From: Candidatus Pacearchaeota archaeon
Lineage (GTDB): Archaea > Nanoarchaeota > Nanoarchaeia > Pacearchaeales > GW2011-AR1
Direction of reading: 5' to 3'
DNA: 23,849 nt
Assembly: GCA_023228245.1 (NCBI GenBank)
Contig: JALOBN010000006.1
Location: 1-23,849, forward strand
Below, one piece after another: positions 6,337 to 13,863 of this stretch. Under the pieces are notes generated by a model. That model had not been told where the DNA came from and ran no database searches. It was given only the letters and a program-made list of their open reading frames with translations. Position 1 is the stretch's first letter. Every line of letters starts with the position of its first letter. The translations under genes and the position numbers were made by a program.

Positions 6337-7746
6337 TTATCTACGGCGGGTGACGGTGGGGCGGTCTCCAAAAACTAAGGTCTCACCGAACACTTTGACG
6401 TATATATTTTTCCGCTCCATACTATGCCTACTTACATACTTACCTGAATCGCTAAAGTCTATAACGTAACCATATTTCTTCCCCGGTGCAGGTCGCAATA
6501 CCCTACCTATACGCTGTATCGTGGCTATCTCCGACGTACCACCGGCAGCATTGATGAATGCATCCATATTAGGAATGTCAGCGCCTTCTCCGAGGAGCGT
6601 GGAGATCAGGCATAGTATCTTCTTTGCTTTGAAATCTGTTATCACGTCTTCCCGTTTCTTCTCCCCGTCCACGCCGGTAAGCAGAGCGCTTCCCGGTATC
6701 ATCCTATTGAGTATCTGCCCGTGTACTACCTGAGTAACGTGTACGTAAACACTCCCTCCCTTGCTAGTGGCTTTACTTACCATCGCAGCGATTTTTTTGT
6801 TCCTGCCGTCGTTCTTCACCACGCCCCACTTATAGGCGGCGGCATACGTGTTACCCAGTACAGTAGGCTTTGGTGCGGTGAGGAAGATGAACTTAGGCCG
6901 GGCGAGGAAGCCTTGATCTACCAGATCAGTTGCGGTAGTGGTGGAAATGACGTGTCCCAGGCCACCTACGAATTTCAGGTCCGCGCCGTCCTTGCGGTTC
7001 TCTGGGGTTGCACTCAAGCCTAGTCGGTAGAAGGCGGGGCAGGACATGGAGACGGTCCAGAAAGTCTTAGCTGCGAATCGATGTACTTCGTCTACACATA
7101 GGAACTTAAACTGATCGAGTGATACTTCTTTGTTTTTCAGCCTCGCAGCCAATGTCTGTGCCGTCGCTATTGTGATGCTTCCCATGTCGCGTTTAGTGTC
7201 ATGATAGTAGAACGGCTCTACTCCAAGCGCGCTTCTTACTCCTCCTATCCACTGCTTCGCGAGGGTAGTGTTGGGTACTACTACTATCGTCTGTGCGCCT
7301 AACATTTGGATGATCTTAAGAGAACTGAGAGATTTTCCCCCGCCCGTAGGACTCTTCATGATGCATCCCCGGCCACTCTCTACCCACTTCATAGCTTCGA
7401 GTATGTCTTGCACCTGATAGGGCCGGAGGTCCGGGCCATTCCACGCCCAGGTATACTCTTGTGGTGGCTTGGGTGGGAGTTCTACGGTGACGTTGTGACC
7501 TAATTTAGTAAGTATTGCCTCTACTAAAGCGAGCAATCCAATGGGTACGTAGAGCATGCCGTTGTGTGCCCGGCGCATCATGTGATAGCGACCGTCCCAC
7601 GATGTGCCATACTTGGGTGAGTACTCCGCACCGGGTACATCGTAGCTCGTGGCGTCTACTATGATCTTAAGTTCTTCCGGTGATAGTCCAGCGTCGCTAA
7701 AGTAGACGTTGGAGCGTTTGGTGCCGCCGCGAAGAGTTATGTCCAT
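6337..7746 (-). CDS. SF2 DNA helicase, UvsW/XPB-like
   Basis: A 469-aa ATP-dependent helicase. Motifs in order: RPYQ (108-111), Walker A SPTGGGKS (132-139), DEVH (219-222), SAT (245-247), LGEGAD (385-390) and QRIGRVLRP (411-419). Both RecA-like domains are complete, so the enzyme should be active. The N-terminal 100 residues resemble the substrate-recognition domain of phage UvsW-type helicases, which act on branched DNA in recombination-dependent replication and fork restart; that specific role is inferred. The start ATG 7746 lies inside the methyltransferase gene's last codons (10-bp overlap) and 42 bp separate its stop from the primase start. Confidence 0.9.
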   Translation of the reverse strand: MDITLRGGTKRSNVYFSDAGLSPEELKIIVDATSYDVPGAEYSPKYGTSWDGRYHMMRRAHNGMLYVPIGLLALVEAILTKLGHNVTVELPPKPPQEYTWAWNGPDLRPYQVQDILEAMKWVESGRGCIMKSPTGGGKSLSSLKIIQMLGAQTIVVVPNTTLAKQWIGGVRSALGVEPFYYHDTKRDMGSITIATAQTLAARLKNKEVSLDQFKFLCVDEVHRFAAKTFWTVSMSCPAFYRLGLSATPENRKDGADLKFVGGLGHVISTTTATDLVDQGFLARPKFIFLTAPKPTVLGNTYAAAYKWGVVKNDGRNKKIAAMVSKATSKGGSVYVHVTQVVHGQILNRMIPGSALLTGVDGEKKREDVITDFKAKKILCLISTLLGEGADIPNMDAFINAAGGTSEIATIQRIGRVLRPAPGKKYGYVIDFSDSGKYVSRHSMERKNIYVKVFGETLVFGDRPTVTRRR

Positions 7747-9239
7747 AAGTCGTCCTCGTCTGTGTCAGTGGTCGGAAAGATGCGTCGAGTGGCTATTTCA
7801 CAGTATTCCTCGCTCTGTTCAATCAGGATGTAATGAAAACCCTCTTGTATTGCTGCGAGTCCGGTCGTGCCCGATCCCGCGAACGGGTCCAAGATAATGC
7901 CGCCAGGTGGAGTGATTAGGCGGCATAGGTAGCGCATGAGAGCTAAGGGTTTCATGGTGGGATGAGTTGAACCGTTTCTTTCTGCTCGGCTCGCCTTAGC
8001 TTGGTATATGAGGGGTGGCAAATCTTCTTCGGTTATAAGGCAATGCTGGAAAAATCTAGCTGTAGAACCGGAATCTGCATATTCCTGGCTTTCATGATTG
8101 TCAGATAACCAGTTAGTCCCTTCGACTTTTGCGGCTTTGCTTTCAGCGGTTCGTTTTCCGGTGATGCTGCTTTGAGGGAACATTCTCAACACGGAATCTT
8201 TGCCGGGACTGTGCTCTGGGTAGGATAAAATCAGATTTGCTGGGAATCGGCCCGGTGCGTTATAATTCGTTCTTTCGTTTGAATCCTTGCCGTAGATCAT
8301 GTTATCGCGTTGTCCACTCCCAAAATCTCGGTGCTGGTTTTTATTTTTTGATTCTTTTTCATCATCTTGACTGGCGAATCCCACTCGACATCCGTCTATA
8401 TTTAACCCGCCGACGCCCCACTTAATGATGTTCTCGGCGATGGTGCGGCCATCGAGAGGCTTGCGAAAGAGCCACCAGTCTTCGTGTGCGGGTTTAAGGG
8501 CGGTGCCAAATCCGGCCCATTGTTTGGCGAGAGAAGTGGCCGGAGCTGTAATGTCTATATTTGCCCTGGTTCCTTCTTTTGATTCACCGATCTGGTATAA
8601 TTCAGTTGGTGCGGTATATCCTGCGTTTCCGATTACGTTCCGTTCGGCCTCGATTCGCTCTATCAGTTCATCAAAGCGATCGTCTAAATTTAATATATCC
8701 TTCAATATTAGATAATTCTCTTTGATAGGCAATTGAACGCCAGATAAACGACCTTCCCACCAAGAATAAGCGGTGTTTGTGCCCATCTTTCTGTCAATTT
8801 CTGACATAGAAAGCCCAAGGGCCAAACGCCTCTCTCTCAGATATGCTCCAAAATCAGGATATTGTAAATTTCTTCCATTCAATCGGTCTATCGCCTTGTC
8901 TATTGATAGCGATTTCGGAAATCCACTTCCAAACACATGAGCTATTTTATCCCTGGGTTCCCAACCCGCCTCTTCCCATGCCATCCCCGTCCAATGGGAG
9001 GTTCTAGGGAGCGCCCACACAAGTGCATGGCCGCCTGGCTTGATTACTCGTAGACATTCACTGGCAATATCAGTCATCCACGTTATCCAGACTTTGCGGC
9101 CACCTCTGTCTTTGTCCCATTCTTTGCCCATGAAGGCAATTCCAGCGGGGGGATCTGTCACAATCGCATCTATGCTATCTTCTGGAAGTGCCGGCAGTTC
9201 TTCTTTGCAATCTCCGTGAATGATTCGATCAAACCTCAT
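7737..9239 (-). CDS. DNA (N4-cytosine/N6-adenine) methyltransferase with inserted HTH
   Basis: A 500-aa SAM-dependent DNA methyltransferase. Residue numbers count from MVDG at 9251. Catalytic motif IV is TDPPAG (32-37) near the N-terminus and the SAM-binding motif DPFAGSG (455-461) is near the C-terminus, the order of the beta class; HPTMKP (430-435) is also present. Motif IV reads DPPA rather than DPPY/DPPW, a variant met in phage-type enzymes. An XRE-like helix-turn-helix (about 135-190) sits between them and probably belongs to the target-recognition part. Bases 8050-8900, the middle of the gene, are richer in A+T than its ends, suggesting a swapped module. The start is ATG 9239 (ATGA overlap, GGTGG five bases upstream). 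No cognate restriction gene is recognised, so self-protection against host restriction is likely. Confidence 0.9.
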   Translation of the reverse strand: MRFDRIIHGDCKEELPALPEDSIDAIVTDPPAGIAFMGKEWDKDRGGRKVWITWMTDIASECLRVIKPGGHALVWALPRTSHWTGMAWEEAGWEPRDKIAHVFGSGFPKSLSIDKAIDRLNGRNLQYPDFGAYLRERRLALGLSMSEIDRKMGTNTAYSWWEGRLSGVQLPIKENYLILKDILNLDDRFDELIERIEAERNVIGNAGYTAPTELYQIGESKEGTRANIDITAPATSLAKQWAGFGTALKPAHEDWWLFRKPLDGRTIAENIIKWGVGGLNIDGCRVGFASQDDEKESKNKNQHRDFGSGQRDNMIYGKDSNERTNYNAPGRFPANLILSYPEHSPGKDSVLRMFPQSSITGKRTAESKAAKVEGTNWLSDNHESQEYADSGSTARFFQHCLITEEDLPPLIYQAKASRAERNGSTHPTMKPLALMRYLCRLITPPGGIILDPFAGSGTTGLAAIQEGFHYILIEQSEEYCEIATRRIFPTTDTDEDDLWT

Positions 9240-9421
9240 ACCGTCCACCATATCAACCGTCTACTATTGTACTCTTTCATGCAGGCCGCCTCACCGCACC
9301 GCTCTAACGACTTCAGTGATCTCTGTACCGCTACTTGCGTAATTCCAAGAGCCGTGCTGAGCTGATGAGATGTGAGTGGGCCGAACACATGCAAAAAAGG
9401 ATAAATTTCTGTCTGGCTCAC
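9236..9421 (-). CDS. Small winged-helix DNA-binding protein
   Basis: A 61-aa protein whose residues 17-41 (LTSHQLSTALGITQVAVQRS) form a helix-turn-helix, followed by a short wing (NSRRLIWW). It resembles the MarR/ArsR-type winged helix reduced to its DNA-binding part. The start is GTG 9421, overlapping the previous stop as GTGA, with GAGGAG eight bases upstream; a GTG at 9427 is too close to that site. It overlaps the methyltransferase start. It may regulate this operon; no target site is identified. Confidence 0.7.
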   Translation of the reverse strand: MSQTEIYPFLHVFGPLTSHQLSTALGITQVAVQRSLKSLERCGEAACMKEYNSRRLIWWTV

Positions 9422-10056
9422 GTCCACAACTCCTCCTCGCTCTTCTTGGCTTGCTTCAGCTCTTCCTCGCTGAGAGTCGATGTTACCTCGTCGTCCTCAT
9501 CGGCGGCGTCTTCTGGTATAATGACTTTACTCGCTACTTTGGTGTGGTCGAGTTTCAGTTCCTTGGCAATCTCCTGTATATCCTCCTTGGTGATCCCTAA
9601 TGCGAATTTGATCGCGGCTTTTGTTGCGCTCGTGTCCGCCGTTGCTACCAGGTTGTCCTGTCCTATAGGCTTCTTCCTTCGCAATGTGTCGCTCCGGAGG
9701 CTGATAGTGCGTGCGCCGGGCACTCCACCGATCACGACATGTGCGGATACAACGCATACATATGCATATACTGGAACGCGGGATGTGGTGTCCTTTCGGT
9801 AGTGCTGTGATGGGGTCATGGGTGCATCCGCATGCGAGCCCGAATAGGTATCTACATGTTCGGTCTCGCTCTCCTCTCGCACCAAGATCTTCTCAAAATG
9901 CTTTAGCTCGGTGGTATATTCGCTCAGGCCTCCTTGGTGAGCCAATATCATCCACCCCTCCTTGTCAATATCGAAGGTTATTTTTCCTTTGAAATCCATC
10001 ATGAAGAAGTGCGATTCGATCTTTTTGAAATCTAATCGTTTTAATTCGGAGCGCAC
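9418..10056 (-). CDS. Possible Rad52-like single-strand annealing protein
   Basis: A 212-aa protein. Residues about 95-140 predict a beta hairpin region (VYAYVCVVSAHVVIG, then ISLRSD) followed by a helix with ATADTSATKAAIKFALGI. This resembles the A.TDA.KRA...FGIG signature of Rad52/Erf-type annealing proteins. The match is by eye and partial. The C-terminus is acidic (EDAADEDDE). Position supports the idea: it lies between a PD-(D/E)XK nuclease and a UvsW-like helicase, after a possible ssDNA-binding protein. The start is GTG 10056 with GAGGTG just upstream, overlapping the nuclease gene by 16 bp. Confidence 0.5.
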   Translation of the reverse strand: MRSELKRLDFKKIESHFFMMDFKGKITFDIDKEGWMILAHQGGLSEYTTELKHFEKILVREESETEHVDTYSGSHADAPMTPSQHYRKDTTSRVPVYAYVCVVSAHVVIGGVPGARTISLRSDTLRRKKPIGQDNLVATADTSATKAAIKFALGITKEDIQEIAKELKLDHTKVASKVIIPEDAADEDDEVTSTLSEEELKQAKKSEEELWT

Positions 10057-10697
10057 GTTTTCACCTCTTCTCTGAGTTGATCACAACAAAGCACTACTTT
10101 GTCTATTGGGCGTTCGTATTGTGCATATCTTGCTATGCTTCTACACGAATTTGTTATGCTCAGGGAAGATTTCGCGTTTATCGAATCCCCCGGCACGAGC
10201 CACACATGGAGCGGTTTCAAGTTGTCGCGGTTGTCGAATCCGAGTAGTAAGAAATAATCCGCTACGTTGTTTTGGTTAATCGGAAATGCCCATCTTTGAT
10301 AACGGTGGTTTTTGTCGTGTTGTCTAAGACAAGAAGATTTTACGTCTATTTTGAATCCACGCCCACATACGAAGTCGTAACCTGGATTGCCATATGGCAT
10401 TCGCTCAATATGGTCAAAATATTTTGATAGTGCGCGTTCTGCGACGTGGACTCCAAGATATGAACTGCATTGGGTAGATGTTGCGTATGGGCGTGTGATC
10501 CCCAATTTGTGGTTTCTGGTGCGCTGTAGTGTATTGTATCTGGTTCTGTTTTTGTGTCTCCATTCGATCATTTTTGAGTAATTACATTCAATGCAATATG
10601 ATCGGATCTGGCCACTTCGATTAATGTAAAATTTGGAGAGTGGTAAATCATTACCACACCCCAAACAACGCTTATAGTTCGTCGTCCTTTCCGTCAT
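10041..10697 (-). CDS. Zinc-finger PD-(D/E)XK endonuclease
   Basis: A 218-aa nuclease. The N-terminus holds a four-Cys zinc finger (C11, C14, C35, C38) of the kind common in phage endonucleases (KRCLGCGNDLPLSKFY). The core has E87 in the first helix, then YD (107-108) and IDVK (117-120), the acidic and D-x-K residues of the PD-(D/E)XK fold. It is richer in A+T than the genes on either side, consistent with late insertion of a free-standing homing-type nuclease. The alternative is a recombination or branch-resolving nuclease of this operon. The start ATG 10697 has GAGGTG seven bases upstream and lies within the preceding gene. Confidence 0.7.
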   Translation of the reverse strand: MTERTTNYKRCLGCGNDLPLSKFYINRSGQIRSYCIECNYSKMIEWRHKNRTRYNTLQRTRNHKLGITRPYATSTQCSSYLGVHVAERALSKYFDHIERMPYGNPGYDFVCGRGFKIDVKSSCLRQHDKNHRYQRWAFPINQNNVADYFLLLGFDNRDNLKPLHVWLVPGDSINAKSSLSITNSCRSIARYAQYERPIDKVVLCCDQLREEVKTCAPN

Positions 10698-12081
10698 CCT
10701 GGGGCACCTCCGCAGCAGCGCTCACGTCTTCCTTCGGCAGCTTAGAGTTGTATGCTACCTCGATCAGCATTCGATCATACTTCTTATCCAACTTGGTCTT
10801 CTTAATAATCTCCTCCAGGGGCCGGTCTGTTATGTTCTTCATTCCAAAGACACGGCAGATGTTTGGAAATTCTTCTACGATCTCCGATATGATGTCGGAC
10901 TGGCTCTTCTCCTTGCCGTTCTTGGGTCCTGGCGTGCCCGATGCACCGGCATCGCCTATCGGTTCGCTGTCTCCTCCTGGGTTCTTCTGTGTCTTCTCCA
11001 CCGGCAGCACTGTCTGTCCAGCATCATTCGCCAGAATCGGCAGGTCCTCGGGCACGTCAATTACCGCACTCGCACTAATGTCCACGTTCCTTATACCTGA
11101 GTTCGTCGCGTCTCCAGCTCGGATGCCCCGCATCGTACCTACTGCCAGGATCGGCCTACCTATGAAGAGCCCGGATACCTCGGCGGCCTGCTTCTCCGGC
11201 TGGTCCGGGTACTTGTCGTAGGCCTCGGTGACGAGTTCCTGCAGGTCCTCTATTAAGTATACTCCATGCAGTGACCTGCGCTGATCCAGGGAGACCCGAA
11301 CGGCAGTTCCTTGCTCAATGGCCAGGGCGATCTGGAGCACTGGGTGGAGGAGCTTGTCTGGGGTGTCATCTGGCATGAGCAGGGGCAGCTCCCCGGTCTT
11401 CTCCCAGGTGGCTTTGTTGATCTCATCGCCTTCAGATGTTTTGGAGAACACCGGGATCGGGTTAATGCCACTGATCTTCCCCTGGATGACTACTACCTGG
11501 TACTGGTCGAGATCGCTTATGTCGCCCAGCTTCTTGGTCTTAATGTTCCCCAGAAGCTTTGTTGCTACCGCGGCGGTGTCCAGCTCCTTGACATCGATGA
11601 CATCAAGTAGCTTAATGCTCTCTCCTATGTCATTGTTCTTGGTAGTGTAGCGCTCCTTCTCCACGGACATGCGCACTACGGAAGGCATCACGATGTCAGC
11701 CGGCGCGCCGTCTCCCTTCTTCAGGGAGTTGCCCCACACAGCTATCTCGAAGTGCTGCCCCTTCGGGCGCAAGAACGTGACGTGACCAGGTAGACGCTTG
11801 CCCTTTGCGGAGAGCTGTGTGGTGTCGCGTTGCCCTATACAGAGAGCAGTGACTTGCTCAGCACTCTTGATCCTGATAGCCTGCTTAATGGCGGCCTGGA
11901 TCACTGAGAGCCCCACCCTGTAGGAGCGTCCCTTGTTTTTCTCTTGGTGCTCCTTAATGAGTGTCTGTACGGTGGGCTCACCCAGTACGGCATTGGCCTT
12001 CACGAAGAATCCGGTTTCTCTCGTTTCGATTCCCTGGATAATCTGGGCCAGGGTCATATCTCCAGTCTTAGTTTGTTCCAT
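10672..12081 (-). CDS. Possible RPA-like single-stranded-DNA-binding protein
   Basis: A 469-aa protein, first gene of the replication operon. Two beta-rich segments (about 55-165 and 190-345), with strings such as VTFLRPKGQHFEIAVWG and YQVVVIQGKISGINPI, look like OB folds. A Pro/Gly-rich linker (365-395, including GASGTPGPKNGK) leads to a helical domain (396-450) and an acidic tail (QDDGKDDEL). Acidic tails recruit partners in many ssDNA-binding proteins. Identity rests on this architecture and on the operon, not on a clear motif. The frame is open to 12255, but ATG 12081 has AGGACTGA upstream and a 40-nt leader from the TATA palindrome at 12144-12151. Confidence 0.5.
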   Translation of the reverse strand: MEQTKTGDMTLAQIIQGIETRETGFFVKANAVLGEPTVQTLIKEHQEKNKGRSYRVGLSVIQAAIKQAIRIKSAEQVTALCIGQRDTTQLSAKGKRLPGHVTFLRPKGQHFEIAVWGNSLKKGDGAPADIVMPSVVRMSVEKERYTTKNNDIGESIKLLDVIDVKELDTAAVATKLLGNIKTKKLGDISDLDQYQVVVIQGKISGINPIPVFSKTSEGDEINKATWEKTGELPLLMPDDTPDKLLHPVLQIALAIEQGTAVRVSLDQRRSLHGVYLIEDLQELVTEAYDKYPDQPEKQAAEVSGLFIGRPILAVGTMRGIRAGDATNSGIRNVDISASAVIDVPEDLPILANDAGQTVLPVEKTQKNPGGDSEPIGDAGASGTPGPKNGKEKSQSDIISEIVEEFPNICRVFGMKNITDRPLEEIIKKTKLDKKYDRMLIEVAYNSKLPKEDVSAAAEVPQDDGKDDEL

Positions 12082-12102
12082 GTCTCTCAGTCCTTTACAT
12101 AG

Positions 12103-12121
12103 ATCCCATGGTACATGGGAT
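12103..12121. promoter_or_regulatory. Perfect 8-bp palindrome at the start of the replication operon
   Basis: Arms atcccatg (12103-12110) and catgggat (12114-12121) with a gta spacer. It covers the predicted minus-strand transcription start (about 12121) and would place a repressor exactly on it. It could be bound by the HTH proteins encoded here; none can be assigned. Confidence 0.5.
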
Positions 12122-12143
12122 GACATGGACTTACACCGATTGG

Positions 12144-12151
12144 TATATATA
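12144..12151. promoter_or_regulatory. Bidirectional TATA palindrome between the two major operons
   Basis: TATATATA reads the same on both strands. To the right its centre is 27 nt before ATG 12175 (leaderless). To the left it predicts a start near 12121 with a 40-nt leader for the replication operon. One element may serve both directions. Confidence 0.6.
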
Positions 12152-12174
12152 GATGCCGGTCTATTGGGGTGGGT

Positions 12175-12453
12175 ATGAAACATAGTCATGTGAAGGCAAT
12201 TGCCCGGAGAGCCGCTATGAAGGAATGGGTGAGCAGGAATGATGATGTATTGCATGGGGCATTATCGGAATCTGATGCACATGTCTTTACGGTGGCATTC
12301 AACATGGGGTGGAATGCATGCACAAAATTGGTCCGTTGCCCTAGAAAGACAGGCACTCAATTGAAGTGCATTCGCGAGATGTATCGAGTGGACAACCAGG
12401 CGCACGGATCAATTAAATATTTCGACACGTATAATTTAAATGAGGTTTACTGA
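12175..12453 (+). CDS. Small basic protein of unknown function
   Basis: A 92-aa basic protein, first gene of the plus-strand operon. It has a phage-like AFNMGWNAC turn (about 41-49) and two Cys (49, 55) but no recognised domain. The start is ATG 12175 because the TATA palindrome is centred 27 nt upstream, giving a leaderless mRNA; a GTG at 12169 in the same frame would lie upstream of the predicted transcription start. Its stop overlaps the TFB-like start as TGATG, so the two are coupled and a joint role in early gene control is possible. Confidence 0.7.
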   Translation: MKHSHVKAIARRAAMKEWVSRNDDVLHGALSESDAHVFTVAFNMGWNACTKLVRCPRKTGTQLKCIREMYRVDNQAHGSIKYFDTYNLNEVY

Positions 12454-13103
12454 TGAGAAAACGTCGGTATGCGACCGGGGTTAAGGAGCTAATCGCAATA
12501 GCCAGAGCCACGGGCACGAGTCGTGATACGACCAGGGAGGCAGTCAAGCTGTTCAGGAACACGCTCCGGGCAAAGGCAACGCCGGGCGATGTGGTATTTG
12601 GGCGAAGCTACATAGTATTTGAGATCGCGTCTCTCTATATAGCATCGCGCGGAACCCAGGATGAACACTCTATGAAGGAGTATGTCAGTGCCGCAAGTGA
12701 GTTATCGGAGTCGCGGCAACACATAAGCATAAGAGAGTGCAACTGTGCGGTGACTGCACAGAGGGAGCTGGTGGGGGTGTGTCAATATGCGTATACTAGT
12801 GTTGATAAGTACGTTCGGATAATAACGACACGCGCTGGTCTGAGCAACGATACGTGTGATAAAGCGCTTGAGTTGGTTGATCGGTACGGCGACGTTCCAA
12901 GCGTCCAAAAACGCCACCCAAGGTCGATCGCGGCGGGTATGATCTATGTCGCGACAGTGACATATAAGACCGATACAATTACACAGCCCGAGCTAAGCAA
13001 GTACTCGGGGGCGAGTCTGGTGACCATCAGGCAGGTGGCAAACGCGGTGAGAAAGAAGATGACGACTAAGAAGAGTATCAGGTTTACCGTGAGGAAGGCA
13101 TGA
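12453..13103 (+). CDS. TFB (TFIIB)-like transcription factor core
   Basis: A 216-aa protein made of two cyclin folds (about 8-105 and 112-204). The second is clearest: R-S-I-A-A-G-M-I-Y-V-A (157-167), then a helix-turn-helix QPELSKYSGASLVTIRQV (178-195), the TFB pattern of GxSPtxxAaaaiYxA followed by evaxxagVtxvTIRnr. Archaeal TFB binds TBP-TATA and the BRE through these folds and recruits RNA polymerase through an N-terminal zinc ribbon and B-reader. Both are missing: the protein starts directly at the first cyclin fold. It may therefore redirect promoter choice, compete with host TFB, or work with another recruiter. ATG 12453 has GAGGT six bases upstream and overlaps the previous stop. Confidence 0.8.
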   Translation: MRKRRYATGVKELIAIARATGTSRDTTREAVKLFRNTLRAKATPGDVVFGRSYIVFEIASLYIASRGTQDEHSMKEYVSAASELSESRQHISIRECNCAVTAQRELVGVCQYAYTSVDKYVRIITTRAGLSNDTCDKALELVDRYGDVPSVQKRHPRSIAAGMIYVATVTYKTDTITQPELSKYSGASLVTIRQVANAVRKKMTTKKSIRFTVRKA

Positions 13104-13225
13104 GGGTTGAGCACGCACGAGTAAAGCGTCCCTGGCCACCGATTCACGTCGAGATGCTGCACCACCCGCGCAGGTGGTTCGAGGACAGAGAGATGGTGAG
13201 GAGAAGATGGGGGGGAGTGAAATGA
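13100..13225 (+). CDS. Very small Arg/His/Trp-rich protein between TFB-like and methyltransferase genes
   Basis: A 41-aa frame that fits exactly between its neighbours. ATG 13100 overlaps the TFB-like stop (ATGA) with GAGGAAGG upstream, and its TGA overlaps ATG 13222 of the methyltransferase (ATGA). This double coupling, plus the absence of any other use for the 118 bp, argues for a real gene. The product is basic and rich in Arg, His and Trp (RPWPPIHVEMLHHPRRWF). Function unknown; nucleic-acid binding is possible. Confidence 0.6.
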   Translation: MRVEHARVKRPWPPIHVEMLHHPRRWFEDREMVRRRWGGVK

Positions 13226-13863
13226 GAGCACTTGACTTATTTTGTTGCGCCGGTGGTGCATCGCGTGGATTAGAACTTGCCGGATTCGATGATATTGTTG
13301 GTGTTGATATAGTTGATCAGCCGCGTTATCCATACGAGTTTATCAATTGTGATGTTATGAAATTGGAAGAATCATTCGACGAGGACTTTTTGTGGGACTT
13401 TGATTATATATGGGCGTCGCCTCCGTGTCAAGCATTTACAATTGCGACGATGCAATGGAAAAACAAAGGACGATCTTATCCGGATTTAATTGAATATACG
13501 AGAAATATGTTGAAATCAACAGGAAAATTATATACAATCGAAAACGTACCTCAAGCACCACTCATTAATCCGGTAATGCTGTGTGGTACGATGTTCGGCA
13601 TGCGGATGTATCGCCATAGGATATTCGAAAGCAATTTCAGTGTCCGTCAACCCGATCATGGTAAGCACCTGACTAAGAATGCTAAACTAGGACGGCCCAT
13701 TGACGGTGATCAATTTATTCAGATGGTCGGTCACTTCAGTGGCGTGCAGCGTGCTCGTGATATGACCGGTTGCCAGTGGATGAATCGTTATGAATTGGCG
13801 CAATGCGTTCCACCCGCATATTCCCGTTACATAGCAACTGAGATGATGAGAGGCAAGAAATGA
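13222..13863 (+). CDS. C5-cytosine DNA methyltransferase, phage type
   Basis: A 213-aa SAM-dependent enzyme that methylates carbon 5 of cytosine. Motif I is DLFCCAGGAS (5-14), motif IV SPPCQAFT (66-73) with catalytic Cys69, motif VI ENV (107-109), motif VIII RHR (131-133), and the end GCQWMNRYELAQCVPPAYSRYI (from 183) is the phage-type motif IX-X region. The target-recognition region is short, which makes the enzyme much smaller than bacterial Dcm-type enzymes but complete for the phage subfamily. Its codons are richer in A+T than its neighbours', suggesting separate acquisition. ATG 13222 has GGGGGAG upstream. It probably shields the element's DNA from host nucleases. Confidence 0.9.
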   Translation: MRALDLFCCAGGASRGLELAGFDDIVGVDIVDQPRYPYEFINCDVMKLEESFDEDFLWDFDYIWASPPCQAFTIATMQWKNKGRSYPDLIEYTRNMLKSTGKLYTIENVPQAPLINPVMLCGTMFGMRMYRHRIFESNFSVRQPDHGKHLTKNAKLGRPIDGDQFIQMVGHFSGVQRARDMTGCQWMNRYELAQCVPPAYSRYIATEMMRGKK

